Numbered from the stretch's first letter, positions 22,656 to 36,194 are shown. The stretch is DNA of 64,000 nucleotides from Prostheceraeus crozeri (GCA_907163375.1 CAJQUW010006864.1:1-64000); one strand, 5' to 3'. Notes: a model not told the origin generated them from the sequence alone. A program made the numbers and translations.

Positions 22656-25600
22656 TTTCATAGTAAATTACGCTGAATTAATGGCGAATTGAATTAATCC
22701 CAAAATACTGAAATAGCGATGAGATTTTGGTTTCTGGAAACACGCAACTTTAAGCTGATTAATCAAGCTATAGTCAATCGCTGGCTAATCAATCTTATTG
22801 CTTAACTTTTACGGAGAAGATCATCAAATTGTTTCTTTTATCAGATGGTTTCAAGAGAAATGAATGATCGAACCTGCCCACTTCGTGTCTCTAGGATAGT
22901 TGATTGAATGTCTATTAATCCACAGACGCCTTCTTCGATGCCATGATTCTGAAGCTTCATATATCTGACAGCGAATATAAGGCATCACAACAGCAATAAA
23001 AGAATTTCTGAAAATAGAAATAGCCTCTATCTTATGGAGGGTGGAGTACATTAAGAAGCGGCCCTGCTGGAAAAATTGAAAGTTGGTGAACACTAATGAA
23101 ACGAAGTAATTAAATTTGCAAGCAATTCCGACCATTGCCGGCAAAATTACATCCCTACTTATTATAACATTCAACTCCTTAAAAGTTGATGATACGTTGT
23201 CGAAGGCATGAATTATTTAAATGAAGCGATTTACGCGATTATAGATTCAAGAATTTCAAGAGACGACGACGTCAATTCAACAACGCAGCATTTACTCTCC
23301 ATTACGACCGGATAGAAATTCTAGGTATTAGAAGTGTTATCTCGACTTACTTTCGTTTTATCTCTGCAACATAAAGTGAATCGGTTGACTGGAGGCAATC
23401 ATGCCGTGCCAGATGGAATTTGACAAAAAGAATTTAGTGATGAGAGGATAAGAACTTATTTGAATAACCAAAAATACATTTTTCAATGATGTTTTTGAAG
23501 TTAACGGTTAACAAAAGCTTTAAAGTTAACGTCTTTCATAACCCAATTCCTTTCAAGGGTTGAATTGACAGACTTTCACACTGTAGATGATGGACATCAC
23601 ACATTCATCGAAACACCATTTCGAAATCTATCATTAAGTGTTCAACGAACAGCAATTCATTAAGTCATAAATTAAATGGTGTTTAAATTATTGTACTCAG
23701 TGTAACATAAAACAGCGAATTATTTGGTCATTAAATAGACAATTGAAAATGTAAAGTATTCTTGTCAAACAATCACATGTATTATATAACGAAGATAGAA
23801 ATTCTTCCTCATGTTCAAAGCTGAATTGAATTTCAAAGTCTGAAATATGCCCTGCCCACCTTTCAATGTCTTAAGTTTCTGAAATGGTTAATGTTGTTAT
23901 TATCATTATTCCTGTTGAAAGAAAGATCATCGCTAAATCACGTTGAGATCAATCCTACGAAGTCCTATAAATAATAGTATAGCATATAGTACATTGTATG
24001 TACGTCGCACATGTGCTTCGACGGCTTTTAGCTTTCTTTCACTGGGTGAAAAATATTAATTACTCGACCGAGAAGAAAAACATACTCTCAAAATCATTTT
24101 TGAAACTACCATTTAAAAAATATGAGGTTTAATTGTAAAGATAAAGGCAAAAACATGCATACGGTAGCTATGATAAGAAACAGAAGCAAGGAATTGAAGA
24201 ATGCATTCCTGCGCAATTTGCGTGCAAAAGGAATAAATAACCTATATTGACACATTTCAGTGTTGAGATATAAATATTGCCTTATTTGGATATCTAAGGT
24301 TTCAAGTGCCCTGGAACCAAACTTGAACGAACTTCACTCAATTCCTCTACTACATTTGCAACTGCACATCTATTCATGATTTGCGACGTCTGATTTGGCT
24401 ATCTTGAATTTTCGTATTCGAAAGCTAGGGCGCCTTATGATTTTAGCGATGCTGGTTATATCTTTCGATCGATTCTACAAAAATGAGTGTACTAAATCTC
24501 ATCAATTAATAGTTGAATTAACGGTTGATTATTAGTAACCACTTGCTCCTGTTTTACTGTGTAGGCTGTCTTGGGAACAGACCCCAGCATTGCTAAAAAT
24601 GTGAAATTTTGCAGAAGGCAGAATATGAGTTATTGAGGGTTTTGTTATCAATAAAACTGCACTATGTCTCGAAAAAATTAATCAATCAATGAATCAATTC
24701 ATCCTATCAGATCTTCGAAGATTAAAAAGTCTTTCTTTGAACATCCCAGCATCATTGACCTTACATCAGAATCACAAATGAAATAATTAAGAGTACTGTT
24801 CCTTATGCTGAGATTGATATCTGCTCACACTCATAGCAGCGTAGCAAATATGCGCATACTGTATTGAGCGATGTATAAATTTTCAAGTGTTTACTTTTTT
24901 GTAGGGGTGCGCTCATTCAGAAAGCAAAACATTTTTTTAAAAAAATTAAAAAGATAAAATTTATTTTTTATTTAAAGAGAGGGACAAGCTGAAAAAAGTT
25001 TCAGAGCCACTGATGCAATGTTCCTAATGTATTTTATCATTGACAAATACATCAGATAAAAGCGATGTCAACCTTCAAACTGTCAAAATTTTGTTAAGTT
25101 TGGTTGCACTTGTTGTGGAATGTCATGTCAGTCGTATTTTGATTATCAGGATGAAAATCAATACTGGAAGACTCAAACTACCTGTCACTGTTGGCAATTA
25201 TTGCTTACAAGGATTCGCAAATTACAATGTCGAATGCTTTTGCATCCTAATTGCAATCAGATGTATTCATTTAAGGAACACTTGCACAGCCTTATTGATG
25301 CCAAACAAATAGACGCTGTTGTGCTTAATACTGCAGCTGTCTATTTCATTTCATCACTAATAAATCACAGTTCCTCCTAAGACCAATGTACAACTTTTGA
25401 CAGTTGTGCGGATCTTGCAGTTGTATATCGCAATATGAAGTTCCGCACATCAATTAACTTGCATAATAACGTTTAGAAATGAGGCTGTGGTTTTCAAAAT
25501 TTCAGGAAATTTGAGTTTTACGTCATATAGTCATCGAATTGTTATCTTAGTAGAGATGCCTACTATGCGTTTTATATGCATAGTTTGGACCTTCTTATGT

Positions 25601-26642
25601 TGATCTCAGATTTTGAATAAATACCAACAGCCGTTAATAGTTTCTAAGGGAGATTCCTGGAAAACTCCAGACATGCGTAACTACCTCCCGTTTGCTGCAA
25701 TCAACCTATCTTAGTAGATATAAATAAATTACTGATAGAACTTTAAAAAGCAAGGTGTAGTAATCTAATCTGAAACTGGACGAGGCAACAGTGGAAATGC
25801 TCTGGAGAGCTCTGCATCACTTGCACATTATAAACGCAAAAAACATTAAGTCAGAAAAACTGGCTGAACTCCATCAGGATGCGATGGAGAATGTAATTAG
25901 ACGGTGCGCGGTTTGATTAGAACATTCACTATTCACTCACGCCCTTTATATAGTAGATAAAAAATAACTGAAATTATGAGTAAAAACTTCAAATGCATTA
26001 ATCTATATTCTATGTTGTTGTGACGCAACCTCAAAATCGTTTGACAATCTTGGATCGCTATTGAGAATTTTGACAGACCAACTGTCTGCAATAAAAATCT
26101 ACCTGTTGATCGTTTGTCAAAGGCTTTCGGAAATCTTTGGTCACTCGGACTGATGTCCATGCCTCATGTTACTCTAGGACATTATGTCAGTGTGTCAGAA
26201 AACGGTGGCAACAACTCAGTTACACCACTCCCGATAAAACTCACGCTCGAGATGCAACCTAAAACTGAACTCACATATGAAAGCAGTCTATAATTTCCTA
26301 ACTATTTCACTAAAGCGCGTGTGAATTTTCCACCATATTTCCATTGTAATTTGCCTTGATGAGCCCTGTGAGCGGAACAAAAAGCTATTCCTCCGCAACT
26401 TGAAAGCCATCTCCAATCGCTATAGTTCATTTGACTATGTTACATATTAGTGCTTTTTTGCGGTTTGGCATTTTCGCTTTCAAATGATATCACACATTAT
26501 TGATCGAGTTCTTAAAAATCTGAGCTACTGACAACATTCAATCTGCAAATAATGGGTACAGATAACAACATGAAATAAATTAAGTCAAGCAATTTCAACA
26601 ACTTACTCCACAAAAATATAACATGGGTATCTTTTTACTCAC

Positions 26643-26791
26643 TATGCCTCTTCAGGTAACATTTCACTTCCTCTAGCATTCCCGATTGGATACCGCTCTC
26701 TGACAAGGAACTTCACATCTTGATCTGTGTCCGTCCGTTGTCGTAGTAAATTCATGATGGTATATTCGTTGTCAGTCAGGACCAGGTTGCC
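26643..26791 (-). CDS. NEMF: NEMF/Rqc2 internal exon, NFACT-N domain
   Basis: This is a 149-bp minus-strand exon with acceptor GATGTTGCAG|GGCAAC and donor CATA|GTGAGTAA. It encodes 49 residues plus two bases. GNLVLTDNEYTIMNLLRQRT and DVKFLVRERYP are close to the strongly conserved NEMF/Tae2 N-terminal domain (GN.VLTD.EY..LN.LR.RTD). The frame is open and the codons look under selection. The exon starts in phase 0 and ends in phase 2, which fits the small exon at 5802-5869. The neighbouring 5' exons, which should lie at higher coordinates, were not found, so introns here must be long. The flanks are repeat-rich. Confidence 0.8.
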
Positions 26792-27384
26792 CTGCAACAT
26801 CACATCAATTGATAGTTTTCTGAAGTTGACATGCCAATACGTGCGTGTATACAGTGCATGTATTGCATACAAAACATTTGTATTATATATTACGCAAATT
26901 GCATTGACAATGGATTACACGGCCGCGTAGTGCAACGCACTTTGAATACATAATCGAACTTCATACTTCGCTGTGTATCTATGATCTCACATTGATTAAC
27001 ATATTCTTTTCTCCTTAGTACTTAAAGAACAAGAGCAAACAATCATGTTTGCCACTGTCATCAACTCTACAAATGCTTCATCATAGGAAGCTTCTTTACA
27101 TCTATCAATAGCGCGTGGAGCTCTTCACTTAGGATAGAGATATTAACCTATTTACCACCTGTGTTCAAAGTGGATCACTGAGGTCCATTTCATGAGACAC
27201 AATAGGTGCCGAGATAGTAATTACTAACGAGTGAACTTTTACGCCAGAAAATTTGGGTAATTTCTTGCAACCCACTAATGCATGTAAGTGCATGTAAAAG
27301 CCAACCCTCGTGATCCCACCCCATGTTTGAGATATCAGATGGCATAAATAGAAGGGTACGAGTACAAAACCGCCTATCAGTTCA
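26792..27384. other. Intronic sequence upstream of the NEMF exon
   Basis: Nothing coding is recognised. It ends at the target site of the hAT-type element. Confidence 0.3.
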
Positions 27385-28003
27385 GGTAGGAGCAGAGCTG
27401 GAAAAATTCCACTGAAATTTTTTAATTCCATTCCAATTCCAGAGCAGAAATTTCAATTCCAACTCCAATACCAATTCCAGTCGAAACAGTTCAATTCAAT
27501 TCCAATTCCATAATAAGATTCAATTCCGATAATTGCATGTCGCGTATAGTGTCTTATGTTAATGTATCTAACGTTAGTTCGTTTCAATTCAACCCATGTG
27601 CCCTTATCCTATCCTCGTTCCTGTGTGCCGTTCCCTACGTCGTTCCTATGTGCGTTCTCATGTTCATAGTTCATATTTCTTGTGTACATGTAATGTTAAT
27701 GTATTTTATTCTAATGTCTCGAATGTTTATAATAAGGTGCTGTACAGAATTGTACTTTGAAATACTTGTATCTAATTATATTTTTTCATCTCAGATTTCA
27801 CTTAAATGCATTTTTGTGTATCTCTATGAATATAAACAAAGGAATACCCCATATATTGTTGCGAGCAAAATAATCGGAACACTGAAAACAAATGAAGGAA
27901 AAGCTATCAATATTCTATTATACCTGCCACTAAATTTACAAAATGCAATTTTTCAATTATACGAGTACAGTATTGTCTCTTCTAACATCTAAAAAAGTTC
28001 ACA

Positions 28004-29163
28004 TCAGTACTTAATGTGACCTCCCTTCACACTAATCAAATGTTTAATACGGTTAGGCATGCTCTCAATCAGTTTTCTACACATTTCATTCAATTGGCCA
28101 TGAATTTCTGAATCTCGAACGCAGATCTCCAGTATCTTATTAATCAATGACTGTTTTGAAGTTGATGTTTCTTGGGAGATTTTCTGTTTCATAAACCCCC
28201 AAACAGTCTCGATTGGATTCATGTCAGGGCTGTTTGAGGGCCATGCCTTTACATGTTTTGAATTTTCATCGAACACTGCCTTTGTCATTCTTGAAGTGTG
28301 ACAGGGGGCGTTGGCTTGCATAAATATCCACAAGTTTCCTTGATACCACTCCGTTGCCTGGGGTATAAGCCGGTTTCCGATCACTCCGATATACTGACGT
28401 GAGTCAATTGACCCTTCGACAATATGGATCTTCCCGAAACCACGTGAGCTCATGCATCCCCAGATCATGACTTTCTGTGGGCGCTTGACTCTTTGTGCAA
28501 TATGAGCATCTCCGATCGGCTCGGATCCACGGCGAACAAGTCTCGGTTGCGCTAATTGCACCTCGAAGGACGATTCGCCACTGAAGATAACCTGAAATAA
28601 ATTTATTTTGGTTAGATCATTTATTTTTATAGAATATCGTTGCTTAGTAATGGACTAATCTGATTAAGTTAAGGATTAATAGGCCTATTTATTTTTCTTC
28701 GGCATTTGCTTATCAACCTACCTTACTCCAATCTTCTGATGTCCACTTTTCACGTTCTTTCGCCCATTTGTACCGTTTTTCTTTCATCTTCTTGGTGAGG
28801 AGGGGTTTCTTGACCGCTTTAACTGCCTTCCGACCGCCCTCCAGGAGTTGACGTCGAATTGTATGGACAGAGGGACCGGTATTAGTATCCCTTTTTAAGT
28901 CGACGGCAGTTAAGTCTGGGATTTCTTTGACTTCTTCTCAACAGCATTCTGTCAAACTGAATTGACGATTTCTTCTTTCTGCCACATCTGCCTTTTCGAA
29001 GTGTTGTTAATCTCCCAGTCGACTTGAAATGATGAATAATTCGATGCACACTTGTTAGCGGTATTTTCGTACGACGTGATATTTCTCGCATTGACAATGC
29101 AGCTCCAGAGTAGAGAGTTAACACCTTCGTCCGATCCTCAATGTTGTAATCCATCCAAAACAC
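28004..29163 (-). pseudogene. Tc1 transposase with one intron, catalytic residues lost
   Basis: The gene reads right to left: start near 29163, the paired helix-turn-helix domain (YNIEDRTKVLTLYSGAALSM and TSVHRIIHHF), then a one-base frameshift near 28920, and on to TSEDWSK at 28722. A canonical intron (GTAGGT...TTTATTTCAG, 28592-28721, 130 bp) follows, then VIFSGESSFE and the DDE domain to 28004. Two of three catalytic acids are changed: FSDES has become FSGES and the second block reads FMQANAPCH where Asp is normal. The Glu (NPIETVW) remains. So it could not transpose even with the frame repaired. Confidence 0.85.
28592..28721 (-). other. Intron in Tc1 transposase
   Basis: It begins GTAGGTTG and ends TTTATTTCAG on the minus strand, and removing it joins EDWSK to VIFSGES in frame. 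Confidence 0.75.
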
Positions 29164-29885
29164 AAATCAGGCACAAAGGGATATCACTTAAGTTCGTTGC
29201 AGACCAGAAGATGTCGCCTAATGAATTGAATTCTAACAGGCAAAGTCATATCAGTTGCAGCATTACGCAATTTCAAAACCGAATGGACAGTGGAGGCTGA
29301 CGCTCGCTTCATTCAGAGATTACACAGCAAATTTCCCAAAAAATCAATCGCCCGTAGTAGCCATAAGCCACTGCTGCATGCATCATTTCAGGTCTTCATA
29401 GACTGTCTGTGAATGGCAGAATGAATCAGCAGCTAAAAAAATCTCCTGTAAGAAATTGGAGTGAATTCATATGTTGGTCTTACTCGTGGACGTGATTGAG
29501 CTGGGGTCAGATTAATGCATGACTATCGGTAATCAACGCATATTTTGTATTTTAGTTCACTGTTGACCGAAGAATCAAAACACTTATCCACATGTTCGTT
29601 TTTTCATTAGATCGCTGCAAATAATCAGAGCATAAAATTGATTTACATAGTGTTCCGATTAATTTGCTCGCATAAAAATATGGATTATTCCTTTGTTTGA
29701 ATTTATAAAGATATATAAACAGGCATTAAAGTGAAATCTAAGATGAAAAAATACAATCAGATACAAGTATATCAAAGTCCAATTCTGAACAGCACCTAAT
29801 TATAAACATTCGAGACATAAGAATAAAATTTGTTCAAAAAAAGTTAAGAAATGCAGGTGTTCCGATTAATATGCTCGCCACTGTA

Positions 29886-30870
29886 TATATTTAACCGGTC
29901 AGCCTATGCCATCTTCGTTTCGTAAACGAGATATTCAACATCTCGTGAAAAATAGAAAAGAAAATTAGCGGTCAGCAAAGAATCAAACGCTGAGAGAGAG
30001 AGAGAGATGAGATGCGAATAAATCTATTAATAAACTGACAGAAGAAAATTCAATGTGCGAATAACGTGATTGTTGAAGAAGTAGTACCAACAACTGCCTA
30101 CCAGCGAACAACAATACAGCAGCGTATACGGCAACACATCAGCCAACGCGAATGAAGATGGACGGAATATGTGACACTGATATTTATGATATTATTTTGG
30201 TATAAGTGAGTCCGATCGAATTGAAGTGAATTCAAAATTAAGAAGTGAATTGTAAGTGTTAAGTTTTTCTTTTATCGTTGCGAATCGTATCTATATAACT
30301 ATAGTCATACAAATTAATATTGTTAATTGTTGTGATTGGAAGTTGAATGATAGTTCATGTAATTGCCATTTTATTCGAATCATTGATTATTAGAATAATT
30401 TTGTTGACACTGTCTATATTGTGATTTGAACTGACAGGGTTGCTGCCCTTTAATGCAGCGCTAATTTTCCTCTTTCCAAACCAAATGTTTTTCGTGTGTA
30501 CAACAATTAAGTTATTCTCCAATTTTTGTGCTTATCCTATCAAGAACCAAATTCAGCAATTGCTTTATTTTGATTATAATTATCTTACTTGATAAATAAC
30601 TAAATAACAGATTGAACAAAGATTGTCCTTTCATTGTTTGCTTTATCGCTGAAATAACATTGTCCGGGGGGTGTAGGCCCATCGAAGTCACAATTGAGAC
30701 CCTTTATTCAACAATCGAATAAAGCTACCTCCGTCGATCTGTATCTCTCTCTCTCTCTCTCTCTCCCTCAGCTCTGCGTGCAGTTAACACAACGGCTGAG
30801 TACTGTGATTTCAATTTTTGTACCAATTTATCACAGGTTTATCGAAAAAGTGGAATTGAGATTTATCAAG
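29886..30870. other. Unassigned interior of the hAT-type element
   Basis: No protein is recognised. AATAAA signals occur near 30019 and 30718. The part 29930-30180 is relatively CA/AG-rich and may be transcript-like. Confidence 0.3.
29993..30008. repeat. GA microsatellite
   Basis: GAGAGAGAGAGAGAGA run inside the hAT-type element; a matching CT run lies at about 30745-30765. Confidence 0.9.
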
Positions 30871-30940
30871 GTCAATTCCAATTCCAGTAGATTTAAATAT
30901 CGTTAATTCCAATTCCGACTTTTCAAACTCTGGGTAGGAG

Positions 30941-33900
30941 GGTGCCATTGAAGTACCAAGGCATGTGAGTTTTAGGAGGATGCCTGCGAGAATGGAGGGC
31001 GCCAATGAGTCCGATGAGTGTCTATGAAGTGTACGAGTCTAAGAGACTGATGAGGGTGTCTCTGGAGATGGTGAAGGCGCCTTTCACGATGCATCATGAG
31101 TGAGGAGATATTGGGTGGCAGAGCACCAATAAAAAAGTGCGTAACGTGGTATTTCCGTTTTGTTCTGTTACAGTTCTTGATTTAATGACCACTACACATA
31201 GAATTAGATAGCTTCTATAAGGAGGATGCTGAGTACTATTATTGAGGTGCAGCTTTCGATATAAGCATTTGAGTGCACAATACTAGCGTGCATCAAATGC
31301 TACAGCGCTAGGGTACAATACTTGTGTTAGTCAGTTGAAAATACATATCAGCCTATCGGATAACTCCGAAAACGTTTTTGCGTGAACTAGTTTCAACGTG
31401 TGAAGTTTAACTGATACCATTAACGTACAATCAAATTTCAAAGAAAATTTAAAATGCTCTCTTTCTCTTTCGGTAAATTATCTTTCTACGGAATAAGGGA
31501 ATCGATAAAGAAGTCTCGAGACTCAACAAGCTAAGTGAAAGAGTTAAGACAAAGTTGTCTATGAAGCTGAGCTAACGTCCAGGACGCGAATTTGTCAATA
31601 TTCACCAAGAGCTTAGCAAGAGGCCTATAGCAATGATGTCATGAATTTAGCATTTCAATAAATAGACTGACCATTTTAGAGGAAAACTTATGTTCTATTC
31701 TGCAAAAGCGAAGTTGTTTTGGAGCGGAGATTTTTCCACGATTTATTTCGAATTGAAGAAGAGTAACACGGTCTGAACTCATTTGGGTCTAAATAATTTC
31801 GATGTTCGCCATCTTTATGTGAACTTTTTAATAGCGACATTTTCTTGAAACTTTCTTGATATAGCAGCGCAACCTTTACATTCTGAATGCACAACATATG
31901 TTAAGGCATGACTTTACATAGGCATACATGTATCCACAGGCAATCACATCGTTCAGGCATGATAAGCTCAACTTATAAGATCTATGTCAAGAAATGAAAT
32001 TTAAAAAAATATGTCTTTGATAGCACGTTGTATTAGCTTGAGATTTGTAGCAAGTACCAATGTTTAGTTGAGGACTTTATTCGCCTTCACATTCAATAAA
32101 TGACATGCTATAATGAGCCCATTTCTAAGGCGAAAAGGTAGTGTATAAGTATATAACCTATATTCCTTCGCTTTGAACTTCGCTTCGCTAACATCCTTCG
32201 CTTTGAACATGACGACAGACACCATGGACAAAAGTTGAAATTATCTATGCATTAAAGAATGGACCCGCATGAAATCCATGCAATATTTTCGCCCGCATTA
32301 CCGGGTAGCTTTATATGCAATTTAACTGTTTCATGACTTTTCTCCCGCTTATCCAAAGTACATGGACTTAAGAATTTTTCCACTCTTTCCAGACTTTGCT
32401 TCATTCTTTGGCAACCTTTTTGTTAAGATGTTCTAATATGAAATATTTCAATGAAGCGTAAAATTTGACTTTTAAAGCAAAAATACTTCCGGTTAATTAT
32501 CGCGATATATCTTGTGCGATGCGATTTGTGCGCAACTTACAAAAGTACCACTAACAAGCCTATATTATACATTCTACATCTATCATTAATTGAAACCAGA
32601 GGCACAACCTCGACCTCGATTAATTTTTGGCATGATGTGTCTTCAGGGCATGAAGTCATGTAACCATACACCTTTCTCTGCAAAAACTAGACACGTGGAT
32701 TCAGCAATCATATAAGTAAGGTAAGCACAAAATTTTGATCAAATTTTAGCTAAAAAAATCCAACCACATTCTTGCAAATATTGTACATCGCAATTTGTTT
32801 CTAGCACTTGTTAGAACTTGACAGAAGACGATTTGAAGACATGTCATGCCTTCAATTATGGCACTAGAGTTAGCAGATTTCAAAAAGTCGGCGTTAACAC
32901 ACCAAACTGACACTTTGGTCGAAAACTTCAATTTCCCTTCAAATAATACGACTTTTTCTTTGATCATGTCTGCAGATCAAAGGAACTCGGTAGAAATCGG
33001 AAGGCACACTTTTCGTAGTAGAAATAGGCGAACGCAAGGAGATTCTGCCGCTCTTAAGCGTTAATTCCGCTGCCGTTACATTTAAATTTTTCCTTTACAG
33101 AAAATTCATAATTGCTTTGTGATGCCTTGTATTATATTGTTTGATATCACGATCACAAACTCTATCATTTGACCGTCTACACATACATATTAAATGGTTA
33201 TACATCTTAAATTATTATGAAACATTGCTTTTCCTGTCTAACACAATTATTACTCCTTAAACCAGGAAGTGAATAACTTAATAGGACAATTTATTAGGAA
33301 TGTAGGCTATAATTTACGTCTAGGTCCACAGACTAATTCTGACGACAAAGCTTACGCATGATTATTCTAAGTAGGATAGTTTTAATGTAGGCTCTATTAC
33401 ACTAATCACTGACAAAGCATTTTGAAAATTCTTGCTAGTACCGAAAAAGGCAAGTTGAATGTGCATGCATTTTAATGTAAGTTTATAGTAATCTAAGTGT
33501 ACAAAGCTAATGCATTTTGAATTAGCTCATTCATGTAATGCAATAAATGTTTCTGTATCATATAACCAGATTGAAAAGGAAAACTTCTGATACATTTACA
33601 GTGCAACGCACTCATATTATCTTCATGAGCACACCACACGCACACATGATCACAATATGTCTTTGACTTTGAACTCTTCTCCCATTGATTGTTACGTCGA
33701 CCGCATCGACTTTCACTACCGATTTGTTCTGTTCCTATTGCTCTCATCGAAAGAAGACTGACTGCGCTGAATAAATGACTAATGACTAAATGAATGAGGC
33801 CATCTCAGGCTGCATCATGTTTGGCATTTTGGGCGAATTAGAGATTTACGTTACCAAACATAATTTCGTTAATTTTTTGGCTCTTTCCCCATTGTTTCCT

Positions 33901-34589
33901 CCATCAAACCGTACAAAAGCAAAATAGCCGCAATGCTGATATTCCGCATATATCACTGAATAAACAAGATTCCGCCAAATACCACTAGCGGCAGAAACTC
34001 CTTGTGTTTGGTCATAGGGTATAGAACATTCTGTGAAAGTCTCATCTTCGGTCTCGTTCATGCAGAAACTAGTCCTAGCGATGGGTTTTTTAAGCATATT
34101 TCTATGCTTCTAGTATATTACTTGTTACAATCATTCCAATTTTGTGTATTTATCTAAAGGTGTAGGCCTATTCAATATTTTGTGTCCAAAGTAAGCACTT
34201 GTTGAGATTGGACGAAAGGCCTCGTGCTATTAGACAATTGCAATGAAAATTATGACTTTTTTATTTACAAAATTGTTTTGTAGTGATTTCAAATCATGCA
34301 TTGAATAATGTTTTCAGCATTTCCGTTAACAATCATCATTTTTATCTGAAATTGTTAGTATAAACCATATTTTGTTTTCATATCATATGATGTAGTAATT
34401 AGATATTTAAAACTATCATAGATTATACTGCGATTTTTAGCGTGTTGACACAATGCGATTAATAACATGATAAACAAAAAACCTTTCATGCAAGTACCCG
34501 GTATCAAAGTCAATTAATATTATATTTACTTAATTCGGGGCCGATCTCGATTAAAATCTAATCGAGGCTGCATCACTGATTGAAAATAT
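30941..34589. other. No gene recognised
   Basis: The GAGG/GGTG-rich stretch 30945-31110 and the repeated CCTTCGCTTTGAAC (about 32164 and 32193) stand out slightly. A minus-strand frame at 33846-34097 is open for 83 codons (GYFAFVRFDGGNNGERAKKL) but I do not recognise it. The AAATGACTAATGACTAAATGAATG tract near 33772 resembles a LINE tail. Confidence 0.3.
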
Positions 34590-35297
34590 ATGTTGATTAA
34601 AAATGCAGACCTCAGAAGTGCTCGTGTGAGTGCTTGTCAGGTTCGAAAGATGATGATAAAGATATACCGGTGCGGATTGTGTTATACACTCGACAGCTTA
34701 TGTTATCTTGGTGATGTCACCCACAGTTGCTGTGGCGTTGTGTCAGTCGTAGTTGTCAGAATGCGGTGTGGTTGGAAAAAGTTCAGAGAGTTCCAAGCCT
34801 TTTTGAAATTAAGATCACCATCCATGAGAGCTAAATGCCAGTTGTATGCATCATGTGTCCGTCAAGCAATGATTAAGCAATGAGCGTCTTGGGCACTGCT
34901 AATCATGAAAAGATGCTGCAGTATTCTGAGATGCACATGAAACGTTGGATGCATGGAGTGAGAAGATCAGATAGAAGATGCAATGCAGAACTCCGACAGG
35001 AAATGGGGCTAGAGAACATTGTGGATTCCATCAGAAAACGGAGTTGCATTGGTTTCCTCACGTACTCGTACAGAGAAAGAGCGAGACAGACTAGATCAAG
35101 AAACTCTCGTAGATCAAAGTTGCTGGCAAGCGTGTTGTAGGACGTCAAAGAAAGACCTGGCTGTGATGGACAAAGATCTGCGAACTGTTGGTGCTCCGGA
35201 AGCTGATGCATGCGATCACCAGAAGTGGAGGAAGATCATCAAGCGGAAACCATTCAACCCATTATCTTATGGGCCACAAAAACGTAAAAAGGGATGA
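34590..35297 (+). pseudogene. RTE-like retrotransposon 3' part
   Basis: Plus-strand pieces LCYLGDVTHSCCG and WKKFREFQAFLKL..MRAK, then MLQYSEMHMKRWMHGV, DRRCNAELRQEMGLENI and WRKIIKRKP, follow the order of the C-terminal region of RTE-clade reverse transcriptases. Frameshifts separate them. It ends with ATGAGTGAGTGAGTGA at 35295-35310, a simple-repeat tail typical of RTE elements, so the true 3' end is probably kept while the 5' part is missing. Confidence 0.65.
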
Positions 35298-35310
35298 GTG
35301 AGTGAGTGAT

Positions 35311-36194
35311 TCTGTAGATGCAGACCAAGTCTCAACCCGGCGTCATCCTATGCTTTATTTGTTTTACATGACCAACTACAATTTCATCAGTGTCCTTGTT
35401 ACTTTGGTGAAGTCTAATCCTTTCTGAAACGCCTTCTCTAACTATAGATTGTGCCGGTTTCTTACAATGAACACCAAACCATGCAAATTTCGTCGTACAT
35501 TGAGTCAGTTATCGACGGCATGGCTTTACATGATGATGTGGTCCTCAGTTTGACAGTCATTTTGATAAACTACTCTAAGTACATGAACAGAGCATGAAAT
35601 GATCATCGATACGTATTTTATGCATTGCTAGGGGTAGCAATAAACCACATATAAAATACAGAAGTGCATGATTATGTCGAAGCAGGCTTATCTACTTATC
35701 TTCCGGCAATTTTCAGCCGACTTAATTAATCGTGTAAAGTGGATTCGTGATCGTGACCTAGCTACTATTTTCTATGCATATTGTCGGCAAATATCTTATC
35801 TCTCGGTGAGTCATCGTCACTCGGCTCAGGAAATTCAATTCAATTCAGGAAATATTTCTTGTTGTTTTCGTATAGAAATTAGATCGAAAATTTGAAATTG
35901 AGAATATTTAAACAATATGACTATGTATCATATTTAGATAAAAATAGCAATTTTCTTTCGCCGTAAATTTTTGAATCACTTTACTATCTATTTTTTGATA
36001 TTTCAACAATCAGATGACTTGAACTTTACTCTTCCTGTGATCTGAATCGCCATGTTAAGTCATCCTCATGATAAAGACGAGTCGCATAACCGTCGAAAGT
36101 TTGAGCCATAATGAACAACATAAAAATGCGGACGTGGTTCTCCGCAAGAAAAATGATTTTAGACACTGCTCCGTCAGGAAAAATTCTCGACACA
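35311..36194. other. No gene recognised
   Basis: AT-rich DNA between two retroelement relics; only chance frames are seen. Confidence 0.3.

Larger units (their letters stand above)
5870..26642 (-). other. NEMF: Inferred 20.8-kb NEMF intron
   Basis: The interval runs from the donor after the 26643 exon to the acceptor before the 5869 exon. It contains the transposons and relics listed separately. Stretches 5870-8400, 10173-13550, 16838-18430 and 22660-26640 show only AT-rich sequence with short chance frames; I see no further gene in them. The 9.8-11.0 kb part is rich in ACATGTA words. Confidence 0.55.
27703..29883 (-). mobile_element. Tc1-type element with inverted/direct repeat ends
   Basis: 180-bp arms 27703-27882 and 29650-29829 are inverted copies of each other. 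Each arm's inner edge has the site GTGTTCCGATTAATTTGCTC (reverse complement at left). A second copy of that site ends the element at right (29856-29883, ...GCTCGCCACTG|TA). This is the two-site layout of IR/DR Tc1 elements. The outer left site is missing, so the left end is truncated or replaced. Confidence 0.8.
27393..30932. mobile_element. hAT-type element with perfect 8-bp target duplication
   Basis: GGTAGGAG flanks both ends (27385-27392 and 30933-30940). The left end CAGAGCTGGAAAAATTCC and the reverse complement of the right end CAGAGTTTGAAAAGTCGG are imperfect inverted repeats beginning CAGAG, as in hAT elements. Multiple CAATTCCAATTCC words sit just inside each end (27420-27530 and 30868-30920). 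No hAT transposase is seen, so the element was probably mobilised in trans. A Tc1 element lies inside at 27703-29883. The rest (29886-30870) has GA and CT microsatellites but no recognised gene. Confidence 0.85.

Noticed and set aside
33846-34097. Host exon on the minus strand
   Set aside because: Open 83 codons but unrecognised, with unclear splice sites.
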